From NCBI GenBank assembly GCA_024508855.1, contig JANINJ010000026.1, forward strand, positions 266,469 to 330,468: 64,000 nucleotides of DNA, in the 5' to 3' direction. Made by a program: the position numbers and the translations under genes. This document shows, one piece after another, positions 56,066-64,000 of this stretch. The notes beneath the pieces are model-generated. The model saw only the letters and a program-made list of their open reading frames with translations, did not search any database and had not been told where the DNA came from. The number at the start of each line of letters is the position of its first letter. Position 1 is the stretch's first letter. This DNA comes from Xanthobacteraceae bacterium. GTDB lineage: Bacteria; Pseudomonadota; Alphaproteobacteria; Rhizobiales; Xanthobacteraceae.

Positions 56066-59000
56066 ATGCAGATCGAGCGGCGCTATACCAAAGACGGCCA
56101 GTCCCCTTACGCGGCAATCGACTTCCGATTGACGACGAGCGAGATCCGTAACCCCGACGGATCGGTGGTGTTCCGCCTCGATAACGTCGAGGTGCCGGAG
56201 TTCTGGTCGCAGGTGGCCTCCGACGTGCTGGCCCAGAAGTATTTCCGCAAGGCCGGCGTCGCCGCACGCCTGAAGAAGGTCGAGGAAGAGACCGTGCCGT
56301 CGTGGCTGTGGCGCTCCGTGCCCGACACCGAGGCGCTGGCTGCATTGCCCGAGGCCGAACGGTTCGGCGGCGAGCATTCCTCCAAGCAGGTATTCGATCG
56401 CCTCGCCGGCTGCTGGACCTACTGGGGCTGGAAGGGCGGCTACTTCACGTCGGAAGACGACGCTCGCGCCTTCTATGACGAACTGCGTTTCATGCTGGCC
56501 AAGCAGATGGTGGCGCCGAACTCGCCGCAGTGGTTCAACACCGGCCTGCACTGGGCCTATGGCGTCGACGGTCCCGGCCAGGGCCACTATTACGTCGACT
56601 GGAAGACCGGCAAGCTGACCAAGTCGAAGTCGGCTTACGAGCATCCGCAGCCGCACGCCTGCTTCATCCAGGGCATCGAGGACGACCTCGTCAACGAGGG
56701 CGGCATCATGGATCTGTGGGTGCGCGAGGCGCGCCTGTTCAAGTACGGCTCCGGCACCGGCTCCAACTTCTCCCGGCTGCGCGGCGAAGGCGAACGCCTC
56801 TCGGGCGGCGGCCGCTCCTCGGGCCTGATGAGCTTCCTCAAGATCGGCGACCGCGCGGCGGGCGCGATCAAGAGCGGCGGCACCACGCGCCGCGCCGCCA
56901 AGATGGTGGTGGTCGACGCCGATCATCCGGATATCGAACAGTACATCGACTGGAAGGTGCGCGAGGAGCAGAAGGTCGCGGCGCTGGTCACCGGCTCCAA
57001 GATCAACCAGAAGCACCTCAAGGCCGTGATGAAGGCCTGCGTGAACTGCCAGGGTTCGGGCGACGACTGCTTCGATCCCGAAAAGAACCCGGCGCTGCGC
57101 CGCGAGATCAAACTGGCGCGCCGGGCACTGGTGCCCGACAACTACATCAAGCGCGTCATCCAGTTCGCCAGGCAGGGCTACAAGGATATCGACTTCCCGA
57201 TCTACGACACCGACTGGGACAGCGAGGCCTACCTCACCGTCTCCGGCCAGAACTCCAACAACTCGGTGTCGCTGAAGGACGATTTTCTGCGCGCGGTCGA
57301 GACTGACGGCGATTGGAATCTGATCGGCCGCACCAATAAGAAAATCACCAAGACGCTGAAGGCCCGCGACCTGTGGGAAAAAATCGGCCACGCCGCATGG
57401 GCGTCCGCCGATCCCGGCCTGCACTTCAACACCACGATGAACGACTGGCACACCTGCAAGGCGTCCGGCGATATCCGCGCCTCCAATCCGTGCTCGGAAT
57501 ACATGTTCCTCGACGACACGGCGTGCAACCTCGCCTCCGCCAACCTCCTGACGTTCTACGACACCGCGTCGCGCCAGTTCGATGTCGGCGCCTACGAACA
57601 CCTGTGCCGGCTGTGGACCGTGGTGCTCGAGATCTCCGTGATGATGGCGCAATTCCCGTCGAAGGCGATCGCGGAACTGTCCTACGAATTCCGTACGCTC
57701 GGTCTCGGCTTCGCCAATATCGGTGGCCTGCTGATGACCATGGGCCTTTCCTATGACAGCAAGGAAGGTCGCGCGCTATGCGGCGCGCTGACCGCGATCA
57801 TGACCGGCGTGGCCTACGCGACCTCGGCCGAGATGGCGAAAGAACTCGGCCCCTTCCCCGGCCACAAGAAGAACGCGGCGCACATGCTGCGCGTGATCCG
57901 CAACCATCGCCGCGCGGCGCATGGCGAATCCCGCGGCTATGAGGCGCTGGCCGTCAATCCGGTGCCGCTCGACCACGCGAGCTGCCCGCAGGAAAACCTC
58001 GTCGCGCATGCGAAGGATGCCTGGGACAAGGCGCTGTCGCTCGGCGAACAGCACGGCTACCGCAACGCGCAGACCACCGTGGTGGCGCCGACCGGCACCA
58101 TCGGCCTTGTGATGGATTGCGACACCACCGGCATCGAGCCCGACTTCGCGCTGGTGAAGTTCAAGAAGCTCGCCGGCGGCGGCTACTGGAAGATCATCAA
58201 CCGCGCGGTGCCGGAAGCACTGCGCCGGCTCGGCTATCGCGAAAGCGAGATCGCCGAGATCGAAGCCTACGCCGTCGGCCACGGCTCGCTCTCCAACGCG
58301 CCGGCGGTCAATGTCGGCACGCTGAAGGCCAAGGGCTTCACCGACGAGGCGCTGGCCAAGGTGGAAAAGGCGCTGCCGACCGCGTTCGACATCAAGTTCG
58401 CGTTCAACAAGTGGACGTTTGGCGAGGACTTCATCCGCGACACGCTCGGCATCGACGCGGAAGCGATGGCGGCGCCCGGCTTCGACCTGCTCGCAGCGCT
58501 CGGCTTCACCAAGCGCGAAATCGAGGCCGCCAACGTGCACATCTGCGGTGCGATGACGGTGGAAGGCGCACCGCACCTCAAGGCCGAGCACTACGGCGTG
58601 TTCGACTGCGCCAATCCGTGCGGCAAGATCGGCAAGCGCTATCTCTCGGTGGAAAGCCACATCCGCATGATGGCGGCGTCGCAGCCCTTCATCTCGGGCG
58701 CGATCTCCAAGACCATCAACATGCCGAACGACGCCACGGTGGAGGATTGCAAATCCGCTTACCTGCTGTCGTGGAAACTCGCGTTGAAGGCCAACGCGCT
58801 CTATCGCGACGGCTCGAAGCTGTCGCAGCCGCTGAACTCGCAACTGATCTCCGATGACGACGAGGAGGACGATGCGATCGAGAGCTTCCTCGACAAGCCG
58901 ATGGCGGCGCGCGCCACGCAGGTGTCGGAGAAGATCGTGGAGAAGCTCGTCGAACGCATCGTGGTGATGCGTGAGCGCGAGAAGATGCCGGATCGCCGCA

Positions 59001-59824
59001 AGGGCTATACCCAGAAGGCGGTGGTCGGCGGCCACAAGGTCTATCTGCGCACCGGCGAATACGATGACGGCCGCCTCGGCGAGATCTTCATCGACATGCA
59101 CAAGGAAGGCGCGGCGCTGCGCTCCTTCATCAACAACTTCGCCATCGCGGTGTCGCTCGGCCTGCAATACGGCGTGCCGCTGGAAGAGTATGTCGACGCC
59201 TTCACCTTCACCCGCTTCGAGCCCGCGGGTCCGGTGCAGGGCAACGACTCGATCAAGTACGCGACCTCGATCCTCGACTACGTGTTCCGCGAACTCGCGG
59301 TCAGCTACATGAGCCGTTACGACCTCGCCCATGTCGATCCGACCGAGTCCGGCTTCGACGCGCTCGGCAAGGGCGTGGCCGAAGGCAAGACGCCGGAAGG
59401 CAACCAGCCGGCGATGAAGTACCTGTCGAAGGGCCTCACCCGCTCGCGCACCGACAACCTGGTGATGATGCGCAGCGCGCCCGCGGAAACCGAAGCCCGC
59501 GCGGCCGGCAACGTCACCGCACTCGCCTCGCACGGCGCAACCGCCCGTTCGAGCGACACGGTGGAAGGCGCGACCGCGCTGAAAGCCGAACTCGACGCCG
59601 ACCTGTCGCCGACCGAGAAGCTGGAAGCGCAAGCGTGGAGCAAGGCCGGCAGCGCCGCCGCGGCAACGACGACCGCCGCGCCGAGCAAGGCTGAGCGTCG
59701 CGCTGAGGCGAAAGCCAAAGGCTACGAGGGCGAGATGTGCTCCGAATGCGGCAACTTCACCCTGGTGCGCAACGGCACCTGCATGAAGTGCGACACGTGT
59801 GGATCAACGACGGGGTGTTCGTGA
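56066..59824 (+). CDS. nrdJ: Ribonucleotide reductase, class II (adenosylcobalamin-dependent)
   Basis: A 1,252-residue NrdJ that makes deoxyribonucleotides with or without oxygen, using adenosylcobalamin. Seen: [27 protein letters not shown] with the first redox Cys (near residue 198), the glycine-rich [19 protein letters not shown], the radical-site region [20 protein letters not shown] (N-x-C-x-E, near residues 473-477), [23 protein letters not shown], and [20 protein letters not shown]. The C-terminal end is a zinc ribbon, [23 protein letters not shown], used to re-reduce the active site. A large insertion typical of proteobacterial NrdJ accounts for its size. A terminator follows at 59878. 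Confidence 0.96.
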   Translation: MQIERRYTKDGQSPYAAIDFRLTTSEIRNPDGSVVFRLDNVEVPEFWSQVASDVLAQKYFRKAGVAARLKKVEEETVPSWLWRSVPDTEALAALPEAERFGGEHSSKQVFDRLAGCWTYWGWKGGYFTSEDDARAFYDELRFMLAKQMVAPNSPQWFNTGLHWAYGVDGPGQGHYYVDWKTGKLTKSKSAYEHPQPHACFIQGIEDDLVNEGGIMDLWVREARLFKYGSGTGSNFSRLRGEGERLSGGGRSSGLMSFLKIGDRAAGAIKSGGTTRRAAKMVVVDADHPDIEQYIDWKVREEQKVAALVTGSKINQKHLKAVMKACVNCQGSGDDCFDPEKNPALRREIKLARRALVPDNYIKRVIQFARQGYKDIDFPIYDTDWDSEAYLTVSGQNSNNSVSLKDDFLRAVETDGDWNLIGRTNKKITKTLKARDLWEKIGHAAWASADPGLHFNTTMNDWHTCKASGDIRASNPCSEYMFLDDTACNLASANLLTFYDTASRQFDVGAYEHLCRLWTVVLEISVMMAQFPSKAIAELSYEFRTLGLGFANIGGLLMTMGLSYDSKEGRALCGALTAIMTGVAYATSAEMAKELGPFPGHKKNAAHMLRVIRNHRRAAHGESRGYEALAVNPVPLDHASCPQENLVAHAKDAWDKALSLGEQHGYRNAQTTVVAPTGTIGLVMDCDTTGIEPDFALVKFKKLAGGGYWKIINRAVPEALRRLGYRESEIAEIEAYAVGHGSLSNAPAVNVGTLKAKGFTDEALAKVEKALPTAFDIKFAFNKWTFGEDFIRDTLGIDAEAMAAPGFDLLAALGFTKREIEAANVHICGAMTVEGAPHLKAEHYGVFDCANPCGKIGKRYLSVESHIRMMAASQPFISGAISKTINMPNDATVEDCKSAYLLSWKLALKANALYRDGSKLSQPLNSQLISDDDEEDDAIESFLDKPMAARATQVSEKIVEKLVERIVVMREREKMPDRRKGYTQKAVVGGHKVYLRTGEYDDGRLGEIFIDMHKEGAALRSFINNFAIAVSLGLQYGVPLEEYVDAFTFTRFEPAGPVQGNDSIKYATSILDYVFRELAVSYMSRYDLAHVDPTESGFDALGKGVAEGKTPEGNQPAMKYLSKGLTRSRTDNLVMMRSAPAETEARAAGNVTALASHGATARSSDTVEGATALKAELDADLSPTEKLEAQAWSKAGSAAAATTTAAPSKAERRAEAKAKGYEGEMCSECGNFTLVRNGTCMKCDTCGSTTGCS

Positions 59825-59877
59825 CCCTCAGAGCCATGGCGGCTCTTCTTCTCTGTCTATAAGACCAAATACATGAA

Positions 59878-59909
59878 AGAGGCAGCCATTGGCTGCCTCT
59901 TTTTCTTTT
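59878..59909 (+). terminator. Rho-independent terminator after nrdJ
   Basis: A perfect ten-base stem AGAGGCAGCC / GGCTGCCTCT with a three-base loop (ATT), followed by TTTTCTTTT. It marks the end of the nrdJ unit and the left edge of the AT-rich islet. Confidence 0.92.
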
Positions 59910-59964
59910 GTCTAAAACAGCTCCATATGACAACCTGTGCGTGTAGCAGCGGGGGCGAGACTAC

Positions 59965-60804
59965 ATGGCCAAAAATGATGATCTGTCACTCTATTACAGG
60001 GGCAATGCAAATCCTGGAACGATGGAGGCTAGAGAGCTTATTCAAGTTCTAAGTGCTTTCACGCGCATAACCACGAAAGCTAATCGAGCCTATCACGGCT
60101 CTACCGCTAGAGCTTCCGTTCGCATTGAGCGAGTTCAACCCGGCTCCATTGATCTTCAATGGATATGCGAGGTGGCCGCAGCTACTCAAACAGCATTCGC
60201 CGCTCTACCGGCGTTGTCCTTCGGAATCAGAGATGTTGCTGGCCTTATCAAGGCGTGGCTCGATCTTTTGAAATTCCTGAAGGGACAACCGCCTCAAAAA
60301 GTCCAAAACGTGACGAATGGCAACGCCCTTCAAATTGAAAACGCTACTGGGCAAAGCATCATAATAAACGGGAACGTTTACCACACATTCATTCTGAATG
60401 GCATTGGAAGCGACGCGGAAAAGCTCGAATTACCAGTTCGGCATGGAGCAAAAAAACTCGAACTAAAGCGGGGTGGTCGAAAAATTGGCTCATATGACGC
60501 GGCCGACCTCTCAAGCTTCCGACCAATCCGGCCTAAAGACAAACCGCTCGAAAGTGAGATCGAAGCGATACTTGAAGTTATTGCTCCCGTCCTAGAGGGA
60601 GAAGGCATGTGGCGCTTTAAGTACGGCCGCATGTCCATAACTGCAAAATTGCTTGATGAAGACTACAAGCAACGTGTCTTAGGTGGCACAGAGAGCTTCA
60701 GCCATGGCGACCGATTACAGGCTAAGTTGAAGACTGTTCAAGAAAACCTTGGAGATAAAATCACAACAAAGCATTTTATCACTAAGGTTCTTGAGCGCGT
60801 CTAG
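59965..60804 (+). CDS. Unknown protein in AT-rich islet
   Basis: A 279-residue protein. The N-terminal part reads LYYRGNANPGTMEARELIQVL, TKANRAYHGSTARASVRIERV, QPGSIDLQWI; then a mostly hydrophobic stretch (about 70-112, ending AWLDLLKFLKGQPPQKV), a beta-type segment with GQSIIINGNVYHTFILNGIG, and a C-terminal part with RFKYGRMSITAKLLDEDYKQR. The pattern (M-x-A-x-E-L near the start, A-N-R-x-Y-H-G, P-G-S-I-D-L) recalls a widespread family on mobile elements that I believe is labelled DUF7946; this is from memory. Clearly AT-richer and with different codon use from its neighbours, which suggests transfer. The function is unknown. Confidence 0.75.
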   Translation: MAKNDDLSLYYRGNANPGTMEARELIQVLSAFTRITTKANRAYHGSTARASVRIERVQPGSIDLQWICEVAAATQTAFAALPALSFGIRDVAGLIKAWLDLLKFLKGQPPQKVQNVTNGNALQIENATGQSIIINGNVYHTFILNGIGSDAEKLELPVRHGAKKLELKRGGRKIGSYDAADLSSFRPIRPKDKPLESEIEAILEVIAPVLEGEGMWRFKYGRMSITAKLLDEDYKQRVLGGTESFSHGDRLQAKLKTVQENLGDKITTKHFITKVLERV

Positions 60805-60951
60805 ACTGCAAGCGCGCTCGGATAAACATCGAAAAATTCAACACCTTTAACCACTACTATCCGATTTTAGGCTGCGCCGCACTTATCAGGGCCGCCGATC
60901 CGCTTGTCTTACTTCGGTGAACGCTAGCATATTTTGAGGGAGTTTCTATCC

Positions 60952-61665
60952 ATGAACCTATCTAGCGATGAGCACGCGGCAATGGATATCCATCCTTACA
61001 ACTCGACCGCCATTCCGCTGGACACGAGAATCTTAATTGTAGGGACTGCGCCACCTCGACGCTTTTTTTATCCAAATGGCTGGGACCAAGAGAAAGATAC
61101 ACCCTTCTATTATGGCTCTCGCGACAATCAGTTATGGAAAGACATTCTGAATCCAATAGCTCAAGACATGGGGTTTGAGAACATTTTATTGGGCTCCAGC
61201 GACGAGCGGGTTACTAAAATGAAGCGATTTCTTATGTGCGGGAAAATCTGGATGCGCGATGTCTTGGATACGTGTCCGCGAACTGGAATCAGTGATCAAG
61301 ACAGGCACATTGATTTTCAGACCGCACAATTTTCGGACTTCGATATCATCCTAAAAAGCAGCCAGGTAGAAAAAATTGTCTTCACTGGAAAAGAACCGGC
61401 CCGTTGGTTTTTCTCTAAAGGATTGACTAGAGATGAGAAGCAAAGACAACTTTATAGAGAAGAGTTTAGCACTTTGGATCGAAAGCGTCAGAAAATTAGC
61501 GATCTCAACGTCTGCCAGAAATTTACAGAGCCACTATCGTGGCCGACCTTGGTGCACAATCGACTGATAAAATTTTATATCGCGCCATCACCTTCGCGAA
61601 GCTACCGAAAGATCGATAAAATAAAAAAACGTGGAGCATACAGAGAAATCTTATTTCCAGTTTAG
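60952..61665 (+). CDS. Uracil-DNA-glycosylase-superfamily-like protein in AT-rich islet
   Basis: A 237-residue protein with the outline of the UDG fold: strand one and the active-site loop ILIVGTAPPRRFFYPNGWDQ (near residues 27-46), YYGSRDNQLWKDILNPIA (the N-x-(F/L)-W-K helix seen in Mug-type enzymes), a middle strand VEKIVFTGKEPARWFF, and a late IAPSPSRSYRKI that matches the H/x-P-S-P DNA-intercalation loop. The usual Asp or Asn of the first motif is not clear, so activity is uncertain. AT-rich like the preceding gene, which ends 147 bases upstream. ATG 60952 follows GAGGGAG. It ends 22 bases before the converging methyltransferase stop. Confidence 0.6.
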   Translation: MNLSSDEHAAMDIHPYNSTAIPLDTRILIVGTAPPRRFFYPNGWDQEKDTPFYYGSRDNQLWKDILNPIAQDMGFENILLGSSDERVTKMKRFLMCGKIWMRDVLDTCPRTGISDQDRHIDFQTAQFSDFDIILKSSQVEKIVFTGKEPARWFFSKGLTRDEKQRQLYREEFSTLDRKRQKISDLNVCQKFTEPLSWPTLVHNRLIKFYIAPSPSRSYRKIDKIKKRGAYREILFPV

Positions 61666-61687
61666 ACCGGATGCTCGATTAGCAAGC

Positions 61688-62503
61688 TCACCCAGCCACC
61701 CTCCCCGTCAGCCGAAAAAACATATTCGAGATCACCTGCACGTCGTCGCGTGCGAGGTGTTCGTCCAGCGCTGCCATGTCGCGCTCGAGGTCGTCGCGGC
61801 GGATGAATCCGGCTTGCAGCATCCGGTCGCGCACGTTGTCGATCAGGTTCTTCAGGAACAGGCGCCGCTCGTGCCCGGGCGGAAACACATGCACCACGGC
61901 ATCGACGACGATGTCGACGACGCCGGCCTCGCGAAACAGCCGGTGCGTCTGCCGGCCGATCGACAGATCGATGCCTTGCGCGCGTGCATAGGCTCGATAG
62001 GCATCCATCAGCCGGTCCAGCGCCGGCAACGGCGGATCGCAGCAGCACGGAAGATAATCGGCCTCGAAGTTCGCGACCCACCCTCCCGGCCGCACCAGCG
62101 CGACCATCTCGCGCACGGCGCGTTCGGGATCGGGGACGTTGACGAGGAGAAGCCGCATATGCGCCCCGTCGAAACCAGCGCGCGGCAATCCGGTATCATA
62201 GGCATCGCCTTCCCGTACCTCGACCTGCGACAGTTCCTGCCCGGCGATGAAGTCCCGCGCCAGCGCGACGAAACGATCGCTCCGGTCGATGCCGAGCACC
62301 GAACCCGTCGGGCCGACGCGCCCGGCCAGCAGATGCAGCGCACCGCCCGGCCCGCAGCCGAGATCGACGATCTTCTCGCCTTTCCGGATTCCAATCCGGT
62401 CCAGTTGCGTTTCCGTCTCCGACGCCAGCGTCGCGATCTGACGCGTCAGCCGCGTCACTTCGTTCTCGGCGCGGCCCAGCAGGTAGTTGTCGGTCGTCGT
62501 CAT
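61688..62503 (-). CDS. SAM-dependent methyltransferase
   Basis: A 271-residue class I methyltransferase. SAM motifs: VDLGCGPGGALHLLAGRVG (motif I, near residues 46-64), VLGIDRSDRFVALAR (acidic end of strand 2), VREGDAYDTGLP (motif II), LLLVNVPDPERAVREMVALVRPGGWVANFE (post-motif). An N-terminal helix (YLLGRAENEVTRLTRQIATL) and a C-terminal cap with FFRLTGRVAG complete it. It resembles the UbiE/menaquinone-type group, but the substrate is unknown. CCCD in the middle is a short Cys run. GC content returns to the chromosomal level here. Confidence 0.88.
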   Translation of the reverse strand: MTTTDNYLLGRAENEVTRLTRQIATLASETETQLDRIGIRKGEKIVDLGCGPGGALHLLAGRVGPTGSVLGIDRSDRFVALARDFIAGQELSQVEVREGDAYDTGLPRAGFDGAHMRLLLVNVPDPERAVREMVALVRPGGWVANFEADYLPCCCDPPLPALDRLMDAYRAYARAQGIDLSIGRQTHRLFREAGVVDIVVDAVVHVFPPGHERRLFLKNLIDNVRDRMLQAGFIRRDDLERDMAALDEHLARDDVQVISNMFFRLTGRVAG

Positions 62504-62736
62504 GATGCCTCCACGGAAACGATCTCATCGCGAGGTGTCTTCGCACGATCGATCCGGTGGGCCCGGAACGACGAGAGCGCGCAAACTTCGACATGCGCCC
62601 ACGCAACGCGAGCGGGCGGATCAACGAGCAGCGATGAAAATTCTAGGAAGGAATTCGGGCAAGATATTGCGCGGGCGCCGGGAAACCTCGATTATCCAGG
62701 CCAACTCCATTGCGATCCCAAGGGAATTCAAGACCG

Positions 62737-63414
62737 ATGCAGTTCGATGACGTCATTCTCGGCCGCCGCAGCATCCGCGGTTACAAGCCCGATCCGGTGC
62801 CCCAAAAACTGATCGAAGAAATCATCGGGCTGGCGATGCGCGCGCCGTCGTCGATGAACACCCAGCCGTGGAATTTCTATGTCGTCACCGGCGAGCCGCT
62901 GAACCGGATCCGCGCCGGCAATACCGAGCGGATGATCGCAGGCGTCCCGCAGTCGCGCGAATTCCGCACCGGGCAACCTTTCGCAGGTCATCACCGCGAC
63001 CGCCAGGTCGGCGTCGCCAAGCAATTGTTCTCGGCCATGGGCATCGCGCGCGACGACAAGGAGATGCGGCAGGACTGGGTGCTGCGCGGCTTCCGCCAGT
63101 TCGACGCGCCGGTCTGCGTGATCGTGACTTACGATCGCGTGCTGGACGGCAGCGACGATACGCCGTTCGATTGCGGTGCCGTGGCGACCGCGCTCGTCAA
63201 TGCCGCCTGGTCGCGCGGCCTCGGCGCGGTCATCAACAGCCAGGGCATCATGCAGTCGCCGGTCGTGCGCGAGCATGCCGGCATTGCCGACGATCAGGTC
63301 ATCATGAAAAGCATCGCGCTTGGATGGCCGGATGAAAGCTTTCCCGCCAATGCCGTGGTGTCCGAACGCAAGTCGGTCGAAGAGGCCACGGTGTTCGTCG
63401 GCTTCGATAGCTAG
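62737..63414 (+). CDS. Nitroreductase family protein
   Basis: A 225-residue FMN-dependent oxidoreductase of the NfnB/NTR family. The N-terminal ILGRRSIRGYKPDPVPQKLIEEII holds the R-R-S-x-R FMN phosphate site; then AMRAPSSMNTQPWNFYVV (FMN and dimer contacts), a polar insert GQPFAGHHRDRQVGVAKQLF, NAAWSRGLGAVINSQGIM, and IALGWPDESFPANA followed by ERKSVEEATVFVGF. It should reduce quinones or nitroaromatics with NAD(P)H. ATG 62737 fits the family start; AGGGAA lies upstream. Divergent from the methyltransferase gene with a 233-base gap. Confidence 0.92.
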   Translation: MQFDDVILGRRSIRGYKPDPVPQKLIEEIIGLAMRAPSSMNTQPWNFYVVTGEPLNRIRAGNTERMIAGVPQSREFRTGQPFAGHHRDRQVGVAKQLFSAMGIARDDKEMRQDWVLRGFRQFDAPVCVIVTYDRVLDGSDDTPFDCGAVATALVNAAWSRGLGAVINSQGIMQSPVVREHAGIADDQVIMKSIALGWPDESFPANAVVSERKSVEEATVFVGFDS

Positions 63415-63445
63415 CAACGGGCTCCGCTGCGTCCGGACAGCGCCC

Positions 63446-63805
63446 TCACCCGCAATTCCACACCGGGCCGATCGGCGTCCGCGTCCAGCATGGGCCGATG
63501 CTGCCGCCGTTGAAACGGCCGCGATAGAAACCGGGCCTGCCAGGATAACGCCACTCGCCGTTCCAATTGTAGTAATACGGCGTCGGGGTGATGTACCAGT
63601 GCCGCCGCTGACGGCGCGCGTTGCGCAGCACCGAGGCCTCCTGCTTGAACAGCGGTGCCGCATTGTTCAGCGGCTGCTGATAGCCCGGCAGAAAGCCGTA
63701 GCGGTGATTGCGCTGCGAATGCTTTTTATGGACCGGTCCCGCCACCGCGGCGGCGGAGAAGAGCGACAGGACGACGACAACCGATAGAGACATGAATCGC
63801 GACAT
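63446..63805 (-). CDS. Small exported protein of unknown function
   Basis: A 119-residue protein with a signal peptide (MSRFMSLSVVVVLSLFSAAA, cut near VAG-PV). The mature part is basic and rich in Tyr, Arg, Asn, Gly and Pro (WYITPTPYYYNWNGEWRYPG, FYRGRFNGGSIGPCWTRTPI) and ends with two Cys in PCWTRTPIGPVWNCG, which may form a disulfide. It resembles the many short Tyr/Gly-rich envelope proteins of Bradyrhizobium relatives; no domain is recognised. It converges with the nitroreductase gene. Confidence 0.75.
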   Translation of the reverse strand: MSRFMSLSVVVVLSLFSAAAVAGPVHKKHSQRNHRYGFLPGYQQPLNNAAPLFKQEASVLRNARRQRRHWYITPTPYYYNWNGEWRYPGRPGFYRGRFNGGSIGPCWTRTPIGPVWNCG

Positions 63806-63898
63806 GGGCCGACGATAAACGCGTGGCAGCCCGCAGACCAATCAAATCCAGGCGGGCTGCTCCCCTCGCCCGCGGGTACGATCTCGATGATGGGCCAC

Positions 63899-63927
63899 TT
63901 GACAAAATCACTATTTTAGGATTTAAT
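63899..63927 (+). promoter_or_regulatory. Sigma-70-type promoter at the right edge
   Basis: TTGACA (63899-63904), 17 bases, TTTAAT (63922-63927): a near-consensus promoter in an AT-rich patch pointing right, out of the window. The gene it serves is not in view. The rest of 63806-64000 shows nothing codable. Confidence 0.5.
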
Positions 63928-64000
63928 TCCTTTGTCTCGTCCCGGTGAGAGGGGCGTATCGCGATCGTCACGGTTCGCGGGGCGGGATGCGGTGGACGCC

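Noticed and set aside
57776..59632. 618-codon open frame on the minus strand opposite nrdJ, and a second one at 56042-57652
   Set aside because: Shadow frames of a well-supported gene; their composition is rich in Arg, His and Val as expected from the complementary strand.
63806..63971. Upstream minus-strand extension of the small exported protein and the frame to 63971
   Set aside because: The signal peptide begins at ATG 63805; the sequence beyond contains a plus-strand promoter-like patch and no conserved coding features.

Overview
The window looks like chromosome of an alphaproteobacterium of the Bradyrhizobium / Rhodopseudomonas / Afipia group (Nitrobacteraceae). Reasons: high GC coding sequence throughout, the gene order iscS-like-sufBCDS-sufT, a bacterial NDUFA12 gene, a BA14K protein and a DUF1236 protein (both typical of this family), and RNase E with a long acidic insertion in its S1 domain. 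No rRNA, tRNA, CRISPR array, transposase or prophage was found. About 52 protein genes are supported.

Layout. 1-7842: the end of a glutathione S-transferase gene, then a leftward Fe-S assembly cluster (class I cysteine desulfurase, sufB, sufC, sufD, sufS, sufT-like, and a VOC protein at the end). 8178-14233: alpha/beta hydrolase, DUF1697, a GST under a promoter with three palindromic operators, anmK, tyrS and an MFS transporter. 14260-25829: a 1,204-residue AsmA-like protein, a peroxiredoxin with a histone-H1-like tail, an M23 peptidase, a carbamoyltransferase, a 3-hydroxyisobutyrate-dehydrogenase-type oxidoreductase, prfB with its programmed +1 frameshift, and an MBL-fold hydrolase. 25884-36426: mrcA, amiC, rne, dctA and an aminotransferase. 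36520-46169: M48 peptidase, DsbA-like protein, DUF1236 protein, aroQ-accB-accC, a three-gene two-component operon and aat. 46282-53414: orphan substrate-binding protein, DUF2155, SDR, esterase, a divergent GlxA-type regulator / PfpI pair, NDUFA12 and BA14K. 53475-59824: two tandem EamA exporters and the B12-dependent ribonucleotide reductase nrdJ behind a long structured leader. 59965-61665: an AT-rich two-gene islet of foreign appearance (unknown protein plus a uracil-DNA-glycosylase-fold protein). 61688-64000: methyltransferase, nitroreductase and a small secreted protein.

Most genes are core functions: Fe-S biogenesis, envelope synthesis and remodelling (mrcA, amiC, M23, AsmA-like, anmK recycling), RNA decay and translation (rne, prfB, tyrS, aat), and fatty-acid and aromatic precursors (accBC, aroQ). 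The most informative non-coding signals are: (1) twin CTAG-bounded palindromes filling the gap between two convergent genes (9344-9512); (2) three TGCATC-type operators around a GST promoter (10329-10388); (3) a full CtrA-type site before amiC; (4) a GGAAC-N16-CGTT stress promoter before the DUF1236 gene; (5) candidate NrdR boxes and an unassigned structured leader before nrdJ. The best candidate for undescribed biology is the AT-rich pair after nrdJ.
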